This document shows, in pieces, positions 1-6,522 of a stretch of DNA of 24,582 nt. The stretch comes from Patescibacteria group bacterium (lineage in GTDB: Bacteria > Patescibacteriota > Saccharimonadia > CAILAD01 > BJGX01). The stretch lies in NCBI GenBank assembly GCA_030917065.1, contig JAUPVL010000010.1, forward strand, positions 1 to 24,582, in the 5' to 3' direction. Numbering within the stretch: the stretch's first letter is position 1; every line of letters begins with the position of its first letter. A model generated the notes under the pieces. It was not told the origin of the DNA. It made no database searches and worked only from the letters and a program-made list of their open reading frames with translations. The position numbers and the translations under genes are program-made.

Positions 1-564
1 GGCTCAAATCTTGTTAATATTACAAATATCCACTCCCAGCTGCCTGCTTTAGCTCAATGTGAGGATTTTCTGGATAAATATCTACCAGATGCCAAGCGAA
101 TAGAGGAACATGACACCTCGGCTAGTGCAAAATTAATTGCCGAAAAGAACAGCCTATCTAGCGCAGCCATTGCCAGCAAGACAGCAGCTGAGCTGCATGG
201 ATTGAAGATAATTTCTGAAAACATCGAATCAAACAAACAAAATTACACTCGATTTGTAGTGTTTGGCAAGAACCGTCGATATATACCAAATTCTAATAAA
301 ACTTCCTTGATAGTGCGCACCGATCAAGATACCAAAGCAGGCTCTCTATATCGTACTCTTGGTGTTTTTGCCAATCGAAACATCAACCTAACCAAGATAG
401 AGAGTCGTCCGATAGCCGGCAAGGCTTGGCACTACTTGTTTTATCTCGACTTTGAGATGGGAGCGAATGATAAAAATGGCAAGGACGCATTGCAAGAACT
501 ACATGATATTGGCGCAGAAGTTACGGTGATTGGCAGCTACAAAAAAGGCGATATCGAGATATAA
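1..564 (+). CDS. pheA: Prephenate dehydratase (3' part, 5' end outside window)
   Basis: The open frame runs from the first base to a TAA at 562-564, giving 187 visible residues, so the N-terminus lies outside the window. Prephenate dehydratase converts prephenate to phenylpyruvate in phenylalanine synthesis. The visible part holds the end of the catalytic domain: an ALAQC segment near residue 18, TSASAKLIAEKN near residues 39-50, SSAAIASKTAAELHG after it, and the family-typical NYTRF segment near residue 76. A C-terminal ACT domain follows, containing the ESRP motif of the phenylalanine-binding regulatory site. The order, dehydratase then ACT, is that of monofunctional PheA. A terminator follows at once. 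Amino-acid biosynthesis genes are sparse in most Patescibacteria, so its presence is noteworthy. Identification is confident. Confidence 0.9.
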   Translation, partial: GSNLVNITNIHSQLPALAQCEDFLDKYLPDAKRIEEHDTSASAKLIAEKNSLSSAAIASKTAAELHGLKIISENIESNKQNYTRFVVFGKNRRYIPNSNKTSLIVRTDQDTKAGSLYRTLGVFANRNINLTKIESRPIAGKAWHYLFYLDFEMGANDKNGKDALQELHDIGAEVTVIGSYKKGDIEI

Positions 565-569
565 AAATT

Positions 570-594
570 CCCCAGCCACTTTACGTGACTGGGG
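570..594. terminator. Hairpin terminator between pheA and tRNA-Ile2, mainly minus-directed
   Basis: CCCCAG and CTGGGG pair, with CAC/GTG continuing the stem after a one-base mismatch. Read on the minus strand the stem is followed by AATTTTTA, which suits the end of the tRNA transcript. On the plus strand it is followed by TTGTTGT, so it may also end pheA. Confidence 0.75.
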
Positions 595-600
595 TTGTTG

Positions 601-673
601 TGGGCTTGGCAGGAATCGAACCCGCGACCGAGCGATTATGAGTCGCCTGCTCTGACCATTGAGCTACAAGCCC
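601..673 (-). tRNA. tRNA-Ile2 (anticodon CAU); elongator tRNA-Met is the alternative
   Basis: A full cloverleaf is visible on the minus strand. The acceptor stem is GGGCTTG/CAAGCCC with discriminator A, the D-arm stem is GCTC/GAGC, the anticodon loop is CTCATAA, and the T-arm has a TTCGATT loop. The anticodon is CAT. The segment from the D-stem 3' strand through the anticodon arm (AGCAGGCGACTCATAATCGC) matches bacterial minor isoleucine tRNA as I remember it, which is read as AUA-specific after lysidine modification by TilS. I therefore prefer Ile2 to elongator Met. No 3' CCA is encoded (CAA follows the discriminator). It lies 5 nt downstream of a tRNA-like minihelix and probably shares a transcript with the gene at 733-957. 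Confidence 0.9.
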
Positions 674-678
674 GGGCG

Positions 679-724
679 TGCCGGTGGTGGGAGTTGAACC
701 CACATGTCTTGATATATCACCGGC
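679..724 (-). other. tRNA-like acceptor/T-arm minihelix without D and anticodon arms
   Basis: On the minus strand GCCGGTG (724-718) pairs perfectly with CACCGGC (686-680), followed by an unpaired A like a discriminator. Directly stacked on this 7-bp stem is a 5-bp stem GTGGG/CCCAC closing a 7-nt TTCAACT loop, which fits the T-loop consensus. Only 14 nt (704-717) join the 5' acceptor strand to the T-stem, so no D-arm or anticodon arm exists. It starts 8 nt after the stop of the 74-aa gene and ends 5 nt before tRNA-Ile2. Possible roles are an RNase P/RNase Z processing signal, a tRNA mimic, or the relic of a deleted tRNA. The 3' half resembles a tmRNA 3' end, but no tmRNA body is present. Confidence 0.6.
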
Positions 725-732
725 GATGTAGC

Positions 733-957
733 TCAGTCCGTCTGGACCTCGATGTGGGACAAGGGCAGCCAGCCCACCCACTGCGAGGAGAGGGACTTGA
801 CCAGCACACCGGGGACACCCCGGAGCTGCTGGCACTTCTTGCGCACCTTCAGGACCCTGAACTCCGGTCCCTTCTGGGTGATCTTCGTCGCACTGCTCCG
901 AGAGCAACCCTTCGGGTTTACCCCCAGCTTCACTACGTTCCCGCGTTCGAGCTGCAA
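733..957 (-). CDS. Unrecognised G+C-rich 74-aa basic protein
   Basis: The minus-strand frame starts at TTG (957-955), chosen because AAGGAG (969-964) lies 6 nt upstream; it ends with TGA at 735-733. The in-frame GTG at 1002 would add residues encoded in the A+T-rich leader, before that Shine-Dalgarno. The product is about 74 aa and Lys/Arg-rich. Its middle and end (EFRVLKVRKKC, then GVLVKSLSSQWVGWLPLSHI) alternate in the manner of a small beta-barrel and end in a GWLPLSHIEV strand. I do not recognise the family. Codons are dominated by AAG, CTG, CTC, GTC and GTG, unlike the A+T-rich neighbours. It has its own promoter and appears to be transcribed into the minihelix and tRNA-Ile2. Overlapping frames on both strands make coding status likely rather than certain. 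Confidence 0.6.
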   Translation of the reverse strand: MQLERGNVVKLGVNPKGCSRSSATKITQKGPEFRVLKVRKKCQQLRGVPGVLVKSLSSQWVGWLPLSHIEVQTD

Positions 958-992
958 CTTTCTCTCCTTGGTAGGCAACGGAAAGTTTATAT

Positions 993-1021
993 ATATTAAC
1001 ACTTTTATCTAAAATATTCAA
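993..1021 (-). promoter_or_regulatory. Sigma70-type promoter of the 74-aa gene / tRNA-Ile2 transcript
   Basis: On the minus strand TTGAAT (1021-1016), a 17-nt spacer and TAATAT (998-993) form a good promoter. The predicted start near 986 leaves a leader of about 28 nt containing the AAGGAG ribosome site. Confidence 0.6.
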
Positions 1022-1049
1022 CCCTATAAAGTATTCTTATCAAACCTGA

Positions 1050-1055
1050 TACAAT
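1050..1055 (+). promoter_or_regulatory. -10 element for leaderless transcription of the first FemAB gene
   Basis: TACAAT ends 6 nt before the ATG at 1062, so the predicted transcription start coincides with the start codon. No Shine-Dalgarno and no good -35 are visible. Confidence 0.6.
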
Positions 1056-1061
1056 ATAGCT

Positions 1062-2015
1062 ATGCAATTACCAAGCAATTGGAATCAACAAATACAATCA
1101 CGCGGTGGGCACGTACTACAATCAAGTGAGTGGGCTAGTTTTCAAAGCTCAATAGGTCGTCAGCCACATTATGAAATCACCGACAATTGGTACTGGCTAG
1201 CATTTGATAGGCAAGTATCAGGACTACATTATTTGCTAGCCGTTGAAAACCCTATAATAGATCAAAATCCTCTTGATGCCCTAGAGTCTATCGCGATCAA
1301 GGCGCGCGACATGCACTGTGACTTTGTAAGAGTAGAGCCCAAAGGCAACGTAACTAAGTCAGAAATGGAAGAGTTTGGGGCCATAAAGGTGGCTGATGTT
1401 GAGCCGTCTACAACTCTGGTGTTGGATTTGACCAAATCCGTTGACGAACTCAGGTCCGCTCTTGGCAAAAGCCATCGCAATCGAATAAATACTGGCCCTA
1501 AAAGAGGTATTAGCGTCAAGAAATCCACCGAGCTTGATAATATAAAAGACTTTTTGAGACTCATGCACGATACCGCTAGTCATTCTAAGATCAAGAACCA
1601 TCCTGATTGGTACTTCGAAAAAATGGCTCAATCACTGATATCCCAAGGCGTTGCTAGTTATTACATAGCTACAGTTGAGGATACTCCCGCTAGTATTTCT
1701 ATGATATATGACTGGGGAGATACTAGATATTACGCATATACTGGTAATGATCAAGTATTGAACCGACAGTATGACGTAGGCGTAAGTAACCTGTGGCAAA
1801 TGATATTAGATGCCAAAGAAGATGGCAAGAAATACTTTGATTTTTGGGGGATAGCTCCAGAAGGATCCGAAAATCATCCTTGGGCAGGACTCACCGCCTA
1901 CAAAAAATCGTTTGGTGGGGAAGTAGTAAGTAGCCTAGGTACATACGACATAGTCGTCAACAAAGCCAAATATCGACTTTATAACACATATAAGAAATTG
2001 AGAGGCAGGAAATGA
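1062..2015 (+). CDS. FemAB/FemX-family aminoacyltransferase (first copy)
   Basis: This 317-aa cytoplasmic protein belongs to the FemAB family (two GNAT-like folds), which adds amino acids from aminoacyl-tRNA to the peptide of lipid-linked peptidoglycan precursors. Family-like segments are QSSEWASFQ at 20-28, VRVEP at 89-93, KSHRNRIN at 136-143, DFWGI at 260-264 and HPWAGLTAYKKSFGG at 272-286, the usual C-terminal signature. The start is set by the -10 element 6 nt upstream, giving a leaderless message. Its TGA overlaps the ATG of a second FemAB gene by 4 nt, so the pair is translationally coupled. The phosphomannomutase downstream supports a cell-envelope operon. Substrate and amino acid cannot be told from sequence alone. 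Confidence 0.85.
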   Translation: MQLPSNWNQQIQSRGGHVLQSSEWASFQSSIGRQPHYEITDNWYWLAFDRQVSGLHYLLAVENPIIDQNPLDALESIAIKARDMHCDFVRVEPKGNVTKSEMEEFGAIKVADVEPSTTLVLDLTKSVDELRSALGKSHRNRINTGPKRGISVKKSTELDNIKDFLRLMHDTASHSKIKNHPDWYFEKMAQSLISQGVASYYIATVEDTPASISMIYDWGDTRYYAYTGNDQVLNRQYDVGVSNLWQMILDAKEDGKKYFDFWGIAPEGSENHPWAGLTAYKKSFGGEVVSSLGTYDIVVNKAKYRLYNTYKKLRGRK

Positions 2016-3082
2016 TCCGCAAAGCTACTGAGGAAGAGATAAACAAATGGGATGAGCTAGTACGGAGCAATCCGTATGGCGGGCACATCTACAACTCGTT
2101 TGAGTGGAATGAATTTAAAAAAACTGTCGGATGGCAGCCACACTATCTAATATTTGAACAAGCAGGGTATGTTATGTATTTTTGCATAGCCGAGAAATCA
2201 GCTAGTTTCTTGGGTACTATTTACTACTGTGCGAAAGGCCCAGGGATATTCAAAGACTTCAAGCCAGATAAGGCATCTGAAGCTAGGTTTAAGGAATTTT
2301 GCAAAGAACTCAAATCTTACATTAGCATCATTGATCGTAAGGCCATACTAGTAAAAGTAGAGCCCGAGATACATGACTCTAGCTGTGACATGCACCAATT
2401 TGGTCTACACAAGAGTAGTTCCGATCTACAGTTCAAGGCTACAATATTTGTAGACCTAAGACCTAGTGATGAAGAAATATTGGCTGGTTTCAAGCAAAAG
2501 ACTAGATACAATATCAATCTTGCAAGACGAAAAGGCGTAGAGATCAAGCAATTACCCATGACAGATGAAAATGTCGATCTGATGTTCTCTATGATGTCCG
2601 CTACTCAGTCGAGAGCTGGCTTTTTTTTACGCAAGAAAGAATACTTCGCTATGTACTGGAAGATACTAGCCGACGCAAATATGGGACAGTTGCTTGCGGC
2701 ATATCACGAGAGCGATGTACTGGCTGGTATTTTTGCCACTAGTTTTGGGACAAAGGGCTATTACAAAGACGGTGGCTCATATCCACTCAAGCGAAATCTA
2801 ATGGCACCTTATCTACTCCAGTGGGAGGCGATGCGATGGGCCAAAGAGCAGGGCGCTACTAGCTACGACCTAGTAGCCGTACCCCCCAAAGCGCATTTGG
2901 ATGACCCCGAACATCCTCAAGCGGGGCTGTATCAGTTCAAGCGAGGATTCAACGATGATGTTACTGAGTTTGTGGGCTGTTGGGACTTACCGATATCGGA
3001 AACGAAATACAAGATATGGAAACGCCAGGAACGTAAATTCTTGAAGCTCTACACAAAGATGACTAAGAATCTTTTCTGGTAA
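2012..3082 (+). CDS. FemAB/FemX-family aminoacyltransferase (second copy)
   Basis: A 356-aa FemAB homologue that diverges clearly from its upstream partner. Aligning segments are YNSFEWNEFK at 27-36, LVKVEP at 113-118, KQKTRYNI at 161-168, YDLVAV at 285-290 and HPQAGLYQFKRGF at 301-313. In place of the FWGI motif it has LVAVPP, which may reflect a different acceptor or donor. In FemA/FemB systems two related enzymes often add successive residues of an interpeptide bridge; two adjacent coupled copies fit that model here, by inference. The ATG overlaps the previous stop (ATGA). The next gene begins 4 nt after the TAA, so all three are probably one transcript. Confidence 0.85.
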   Translation: MIRKATEEEINKWDELVRSNPYGGHIYNSFEWNEFKKTVGWQPHYLIFEQAGYVMYFCIAEKSASFLGTIYYCAKGPGIFKDFKPDKASEARFKEFCKELKSYISIIDRKAILVKVEPEIHDSSCDMHQFGLHKSSSDLQFKATIFVDLRPSDEEILAGFKQKTRYNINLARRKGVEIKQLPMTDENVDLMFSMMSATQSRAGFFLRKKEYFAMYWKILADANMGQLLAAYHESDVLAGIFATSFGTKGYYKDGGSYPLKRNLMAPYLLQWEAMRWAKEQGATSYDLVAVPPKAHLDDPEHPQAGLYQFKRGFNDDVTEFVGCWDLPISETKYKIWKRQERKFLKLYTKMTKNLFW

Positions 3083-3086
3083 GTTT

Positions 3087-4460
3087 ATGGGCTATCAAAA
3101 TAGTGCAATCAAGAACTTATTCAAAGCTTATGACATACGAGGCTTAAGTCCCAAAGAACTCAACCCAAGTGTAGCTTATGCCATAGCTCGTGCATTTGCT
3201 GATTTCTTACCAGCCGGTAAGATTGCAGTAGGACATGACATGCGCAAGGACTCTCAAGAGCTATCTGAAGCATTTATGACAGGTCTTATCAAACAAGGTA
3301 GAGAAGTACTTGATCTAGGCCTAGTAACATCTGATATGGTCTACTATGCAGTTGGCAAGTACAAGTTGGCTGGCGGAGCAATGATAACAGCCAGCCACAA
3401 TCCAAAAGGCTATGATGGCATCAAGCTCACCGGCAAGAATGTAGTGCCTATAGGAATAGATTCGGGTCTTCTCAGTATCGAAGAAGAAGTAGAAACCAAA
3501 CATTTCAAAAGTAATAAATCCAAGCACGCATCTAAGATCACAGATACAGATATTACCAAGGAGTGGGTAGAACATGCTATATCGCTAGCCGGAGAAATCA
3601 ATAAACCACTCAAAGTAGGCATGGATACCGGCAACGGTATGGCTGGCATAGTGGTGCCTTATATGCAGAACTTGTTACCCATAAAGATTGATAGCATTTA
3701 TACAGAGCTAGACGGATCTTTTCCAAATCATCCAGCCAATCCACTAGATCCCAAAAACAATATAGACCTTCAGAAGTTGGTACTAAAAAACAACCTAGAC
3801 TGTGGCATTGCATTTGACGGAGATGGTGATAGGGCATTTTTTGTGGATGATCTCGGACACCTCTTGAGTAGTAGCGTGATTGGCGCAATTATTGCACGAG
3901 ACATGCTAGAGAGTAGCCCTGGTGAGACCATATTGTATAGTGCAGTTTGCTCAGACATATTGCCAGCAACTATTGAAAGTTTTGGAGGCCGGTCAGCAAG
4001 AGTGAAGGTGGGTCATAGCTACATCAAGGCACAGATGCGCAAACGCAAGGCAGCATTTGCGGCCGAGCATTCTGGGCATTTCTATTACAAGGACAACTAC
4101 TTTGCAGATAGTGGCATCATAACTGCGCTAAAAATACTCAATATACTCTCTCGAACCGGCAAGAAACTATCTGAGATAGCGACACCCTACACCAATATGT
4201 TTGCCAACTCTGAAGAGCTTAATTTTGAATTTAACAACCAAGAAGACACTCAAGATCAGCTATTGGTGCTAGAAAGACATTTCTCGGATGGAGATATCGA
4301 CCATTTAGAAGGTCTCACAGTTCGCTATAGAGACTGGTGGTTCAACGCCAGGACTAGCAATACAGAGCCTTATTTGAGACTCAATATTGAGGCCGACAAC
4401 ACCCAGATACTTGATAAACAACAGAAATACATCGCTAGGCTGCTCAAAAAATACTCTTGA
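3087..4460 (+). CDS. manB: Phosphomannomutase / phosphoglucomutase
   Basis: A 457-aa alpha-D-phosphohexomutase of normal family length that interconverts the 1- and 6-phosphates of mannose or glucose for nucleotide-sugar synthesis. Four signatures are intact: KAYDIRG at 13-19, the active-site serine loop TASHNP at 101-106 (Ser103 is phosphorylated in the family), the magnesium loop DGDGDR at 244-249, and the sugar-binding EHSGH at 327-331. The C-terminal phosphate loop RTSNTEP is at 422-428. It follows the FemAB pair by 4 nt, and a phosphoglucose/phosphomannose isomerase at 10112 could supply its substrate. The TGA stop lies inside the -35 element of the promoter for the next, RNA-like transcript. 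Mannose versus glucose preference is not decidable here, so the symbol is tentative. Confidence 0.9.
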   Translation: MGYQNSAIKNLFKAYDIRGLSPKELNPSVAYAIARAFADFLPAGKIAVGHDMRKDSQELSEAFMTGLIKQGREVLDLGLVTSDMVYYAVGKYKLAGGAMITASHNPKGYDGIKLTGKNVVPIGIDSGLLSIEEEVETKHFKSNKSKHASKITDTDITKEWVEHAISLAGEINKPLKVGMDTGNGMAGIVVPYMQNLLPIKIDSIYTELDGSFPNHPANPLDPKNNIDLQKLVLKNNLDCGIAFDGDGDRAFFVDDLGHLLSSSVIGAIIARDMLESSPGETILYSAVCSDILPATIESFGGRSARVKVGHSYIKAQMRKRKAAFAAEHSGHFYYKDNYFADSGIITALKILNILSRTGKKLSEIATPYTNMFANSEELNFEFNNQEDTQDQLLVLERHFSDGDIDHLEGLTVRYRDWWFNARTSNTEPYLRLNIEADNTQILDKQQKYIARLLKKYS

Positions 4461-4485
4461 CATAACCACAACTCTAGAGTAGTAT
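4457..4485 (+). promoter_or_regulatory. Near-consensus promoter of G+C-rich RNA 1
   Basis: A perfect TTGACA (4457-4462), exactly 17 nt of spacer and TAGTAT (4480-4485) predict a start near 4492. The -35 overlaps the manB stop codon. Confidence 0.8.
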
Positions 4486-4782
4486 TTGTATGTTACGAAC
4501 GTATTGTGGCGATCAATACATACGTTCGACAGCACCTCATCGATAAGATCTCGGATGCGACGACTGTAGTTATAGAGTCGTGTTCGATGGGTGTGCAGCC
4601 ACAGAAGAATGTCCCTTGGGACACTGTGGCCACACTCAGAATACTACCCAGGTACCTCGACCCGCCATCGACCCCCTGGGTATACTACCGGCCAACCATC
4701 GCCCGCCGGTAGGGGCAGCACCTGTACGAACGACGCCCCGCCCCCACGGACACCCGCATTCGTGGTGAGCGTCGCCAGTCGG

Positions 4783-4820
4783 GCCCGAGCTGAGAGAGCC
4801 GCCTCTCTCTCAGCTCGGGC
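4783..4820 (+). terminator. 15-bp G+C-rich hairpin near the end of RNA 1
   Basis: GCCCGAGCTGAGAGA pairs perfectly with TCTCTCAGCTCGGGC across an 8-nt loop. It is followed by GCTGCCTTCCCCC rather than a T run, so it may be a structural or stabilising stem with the true terminator just downstream. Confidence 0.6.
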
Positions 4821-4837
4821 GCTGCCTTCCCCCTTCG

Positions 4838-4869
4838 CCACTTCTCTACAAAAGAGAGGTGGCATTTTT
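4838..4869 (+). terminator. Rho-independent terminator of RNA 1
   Basis: CCACTTCTCT pairs with AGAGAGGTGG (10 bp, one wobble) over a short A-rich loop and is followed by CATTTTTGG. Confidence 0.75.
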
Positions 4870-4902
4870 GGTTATAAAAAAATTGTGTGAAATAATGCAT
4901 AT

Positions 4903-5790
4903 ATGAATAAGCCAAGCGAAACTGATCGTCGTCTTAGAAACTCTATATTGGATATATTGTGTTATTATTCTGTTTTTAAGGTTGCGCTTACAGACCAGCA
5001 AATACTTTCGCTACTTAGTACAAGAGCTAGTATGGTAGGCGTACGGTCTCACCTGAGAATGCTACAAAAAAGAGGAAAAATAACTCAGCTCAAGAGCAAT
5101 CTATACAGCATAAAGAAGCTCAAATACCCTCCGCAGTCAGGCATTGGCAATCATCAGCAAAAAGTCGTAGCTGAGCTCAAAAAGAACATTAGGCTTATCA
5201 AGCTATTACCTTTTATTAAATCAATAGCAATCACTTCGGATAGCCTTCTTGATAAGAAAGCAAACAAGCTACCCAGGCTAGTGATTGTCTGTAGTCCAAA
5301 TAGAATCTATGTGGTTATGAGTATTTTGTTTGGTATCATCAAGCTATTTGACACTCTACACATCAAGAACAAGAGGTACTTCATCGACCCACTGCCGATG
5401 TTTTTTACTACAGCTGGTTTTAGTTTTGTAGATCAGATAGGCTATGACGAACTAAGTCGAGTGCAGTGGTTTGGCTATAGTAAGCCCATCTACGGCGAGT
5501 TAGTCTGGGATGCTACTCTTAGAAAAAATGGCTTTATCAGCAAAAGCCTCCCAAACTTTACCTGGAAGAAACAAGAGACCAAATATATTACCAGCTACAG
5601 TCAAATACTAGATAGCTATGACAACAAAAAATATCGTCAATGGTTGCGTAAAATGGCCAAAAATGATGATTACAAGAAAGAAACAGCTCTACTCAGAGTG
5701 CGCCCCGATACCTTCATAGCTAGAGAGGGTCACTTCACTCAACTTGATAATGTCAAAGAACAACTCGGCAAAAATCGTGAAGTTTTATAA
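4903..5790 (+). CDS. Winged-helix plus nucleotidyltransferase-like protein, catalytic motifs apparently lost
   Basis: A 295-aa soluble protein. Residues about 10-70 look like a winged helix (LRNSILDILCYY, LSLLSTRASMVGVRSHLRMLQKRGKI, LYSIKKL). The rest resembles, from memory of the family, uncharacterised proteins joining such a helix to a pol-beta-like nucleotidyltransferase fold: a strand-turn-strand region (IKSIAITSDSL, then LPRLVIVCSPNRIYVVMSIL) and a C-terminal helical part. The GS and DxD motifs expected of an active nucleotidyltransferase read TSDS and LPRLVIV here, so the metal-binding acidic pair seems absent and the domain may be a binding fold. The start is the ATG at 4903, 6 nt after AATAAT, which would be near-leaderless. 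It is flanked on both sides by structured-RNA candidates. Function unknown. Confidence 0.6.
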   Translation: MNKPSETDRRLRNSILDILCYYSVFKVALTDQQILSLLSTRASMVGVRSHLRMLQKRGKITQLKSNLYSIKKLKYPPQSGIGNHQQKVVAELKKNIRLIKLLPFIKSIAITSDSLLDKKANKLPRLVIVCSPNRIYVVMSILFGIIKLFDTLHIKNKRYFIDPLPMFFTTAGFSFVDQIGYDELSRVQWFGYSKPIYGELVWDATLRKNGFISKSLPNFTWKKQETKYITSYSQILDSYDNKKYRQWLRKMAKNDDYKKETALLRVRPDTFIAREGHFTQLDNVKEQLGKNREVL

Positions 5791-5801
5791 GTAAATAGTT
5801 A

Positions 5802-5831
5802 TTGACTTGTGTAAACACATTGTGATACTAT
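5802..5831 (+). promoter_or_regulatory. Promoter of G+C-rich RNA 2
   Basis: TTGACT (5802-5807), an 18-nt spacer and TACTAT (5826-5831) predict a start near 5838, just downstream of the preceding stop codon. Confidence 0.7.
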
Positions 5832-5837
5832 ACGAAC

Positions 5838-6354
5838 CAGATCCCCGATCAGGGCGCAATGGACACGGCGCGCTCTGATCGGGGTCGCTCTTACAAACAA
5901 TCTCAGGGAGTAGGTGCCGCACGAGACGGTGAGCTAGTTGTGAGGAGACTCCAATACCAGCTGCAACAACCATAGGCGGATGCAATCACCCGCTACGTGA
6001 CGCCAACTCCTGAGACAGGCACCAATTCATCACCCGGTTCGCCGAGTGAGTGCCTGCCGCTGTACAGCCTATCGATGGAGGCATACAGTTGATCCCACCC
6101 GATTAAGAAGCCCGATCGTGCTGAAGCTGAGGGGAGAAATCCTCAGATAGGTGCCGATTGGGCAACCTGCGGGTAAGACGGTCGAGAGACCGCGGAGCCA
6201 TAAGTGTAGAGGTCAAGGCGAGCGTGCTTTGGTAGAAGTCGGGAATCATGATCCCGGACCAAGCCAGATCCCCACGTAATGACCGATTACTAGCAACTCC
6301 GCGGTCTCAACACCGCCCATCGAAACCATGCGCCCCTAACGGGGCGTATTTACT
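5838..6354 (+). ncRNA. Candidate large ornate non-coding RNA 2 (about 515 nt)
   Basis: No reading frame spans this G+C-rich stretch, but it is dense in pairing. A 5' hairpin at 5840-5886 pairs CCCCGATCAG with CTGATCGGGG around GCGC/GCGC. CTCAGGGAGT (5902-5911) pairs with ACTCCTGAG (6006-6014) while GGTGCC (5913-5918) pairs with GGCACC (6018-6023), an interleaved pseudoknot-type order. CTGAGG/CCTCAG forms a hairpin around 6127-6146. GAGACCGCGGAG (6186-6197) pairs perfectly with CTCCGCGGTCTC (6297-6308), enclosing GCTT-GGT/ACC-AAGC with an inner CGGGA/TCCCG. The 10-mer CCAGATCCCC occurs at both 5837-5846 and 6264-6273. A terminator hairpin ends it at 6331-6346. I recognise no class. Length and complexity recall ornate large RNAs such as OLE, ROOL or GOLLD, without claimed homology. 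Confidence 0.7.
6331..6354 (+). terminator. Terminator of RNA 2
   Basis: CGCCCC, the tetraloop TAAC and GGGGCG form a tight hairpin (6331-6346), followed by the T-rich TATTTACTT. Confidence 0.65.
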
Positions 6355-6374
6355 TATCTGCATAAAAATCTCTA

Positions 6375-6403
6375 TTGACAGGCCATACATATCTAGCTAG
6401 AAT
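6375..6403 (+). promoter_or_regulatory. groESL promoter
   Basis: TTGACA (6375-6380), 17 nt and TAGAAT (6398-6403) predict a start near 6410, at the left edge of the CIRCE operator. Confidence 0.85.
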
Positions 6404-6408
6404 ATTTA

Positions 6409-6435
6409 TTAGCACTCTCTATGCAAGAGTGCTAA
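6409..6435 (+). promoter_or_regulatory. CIRCE operator (HrcA-binding site)
   Basis: A perfect CIRCE inverted repeat, TTAGCACTC, 9 nt, GAGTGCTAA. It is the known site of the HrcA heat-shock repressor and lies right at the predicted groESL transcription start, so groESL is predicted to be repressed by HrcA. No hrcA gene lies in this window. Confidence 0.95.
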
Positions 6436-6508
6436 TGCTTAAACTTTATGATTCAAGCTACTGGTGAGAATGATTTATCACTAGCACTTGAATAATAATA
6501 AATGTAAC

Positions 6509-6515
6509 AAAGGAG
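6509..6515 (+). promoter_or_regulatory. Ribosome binding site of groES
   Basis: AAAGGAG is followed by AATCGAC and ATG at 6523. It is one of the few clear Shine-Dalgarno sites in the window and fixes the groES start. Confidence 0.85.
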
Positions 6516-6522
6516 AATCGAC

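Larger units (their letters stand above)
4492..4869 (+). ncRNA. Candidate structured non-coding RNA 1 (chain of hairpins)
   Basis: A region of about 375 nt, G+C-rich against its surroundings, with its own strong promoter and terminator. Read 5' to 3' it is a row of hairpins: CGAACGTA/TACGTTCG near 4496-4525; CACC+CATCGA with TCGATG+GGTG near 4532-4593, enclosing ACGACT/AGTCGT; TGTG-CCACAG with CTGTGG-CACA around an inner TGTCCC/GGGACA; TACCCAGG/CCTGGGTA; TACCGGC/GCCGGTA; GGGGC/GCCCC; then a 15-bp stem at 4783-4820. Several stems end with the next starting within a few bases. Reading frames through it give low-complexity Pro/Arg/Ser/Ala sequence without a ribosome site, so I do not call a protein. 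I recognise no known RNA class; RNase P, tmRNA and SRP RNA hallmarks were not found. Confidence 0.6.

Noticed and set aside
679..986. tmRNA gene on the minus strand
   Set aside because: The 3' T-arm and acceptor look like a tmRNA 3' end, but the matching 5' acceptor strand is only 14 nt upstream of the T-stem, and no tmRNA 5' domain or tag frame is present.
581..1021. Overlapping long frames on both strands around the tRNA-Ile2 region
   Set aside because: They run through the tRNA and the minihelix, lack ribosome sites, and are shadows caused by the G+C-rich sequence. Only the frame 733-957 has a matching Shine-Dalgarno and promoter.
4580..4890. Plus- and minus-strand frames of 60-99 aa inside RNA 1
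   Set aside because: They have low-complexity Pro/Arg/Ser/Ala composition and no ribosome site, and they cross the hairpins and terminators. Stem pairing explains the sequence better.
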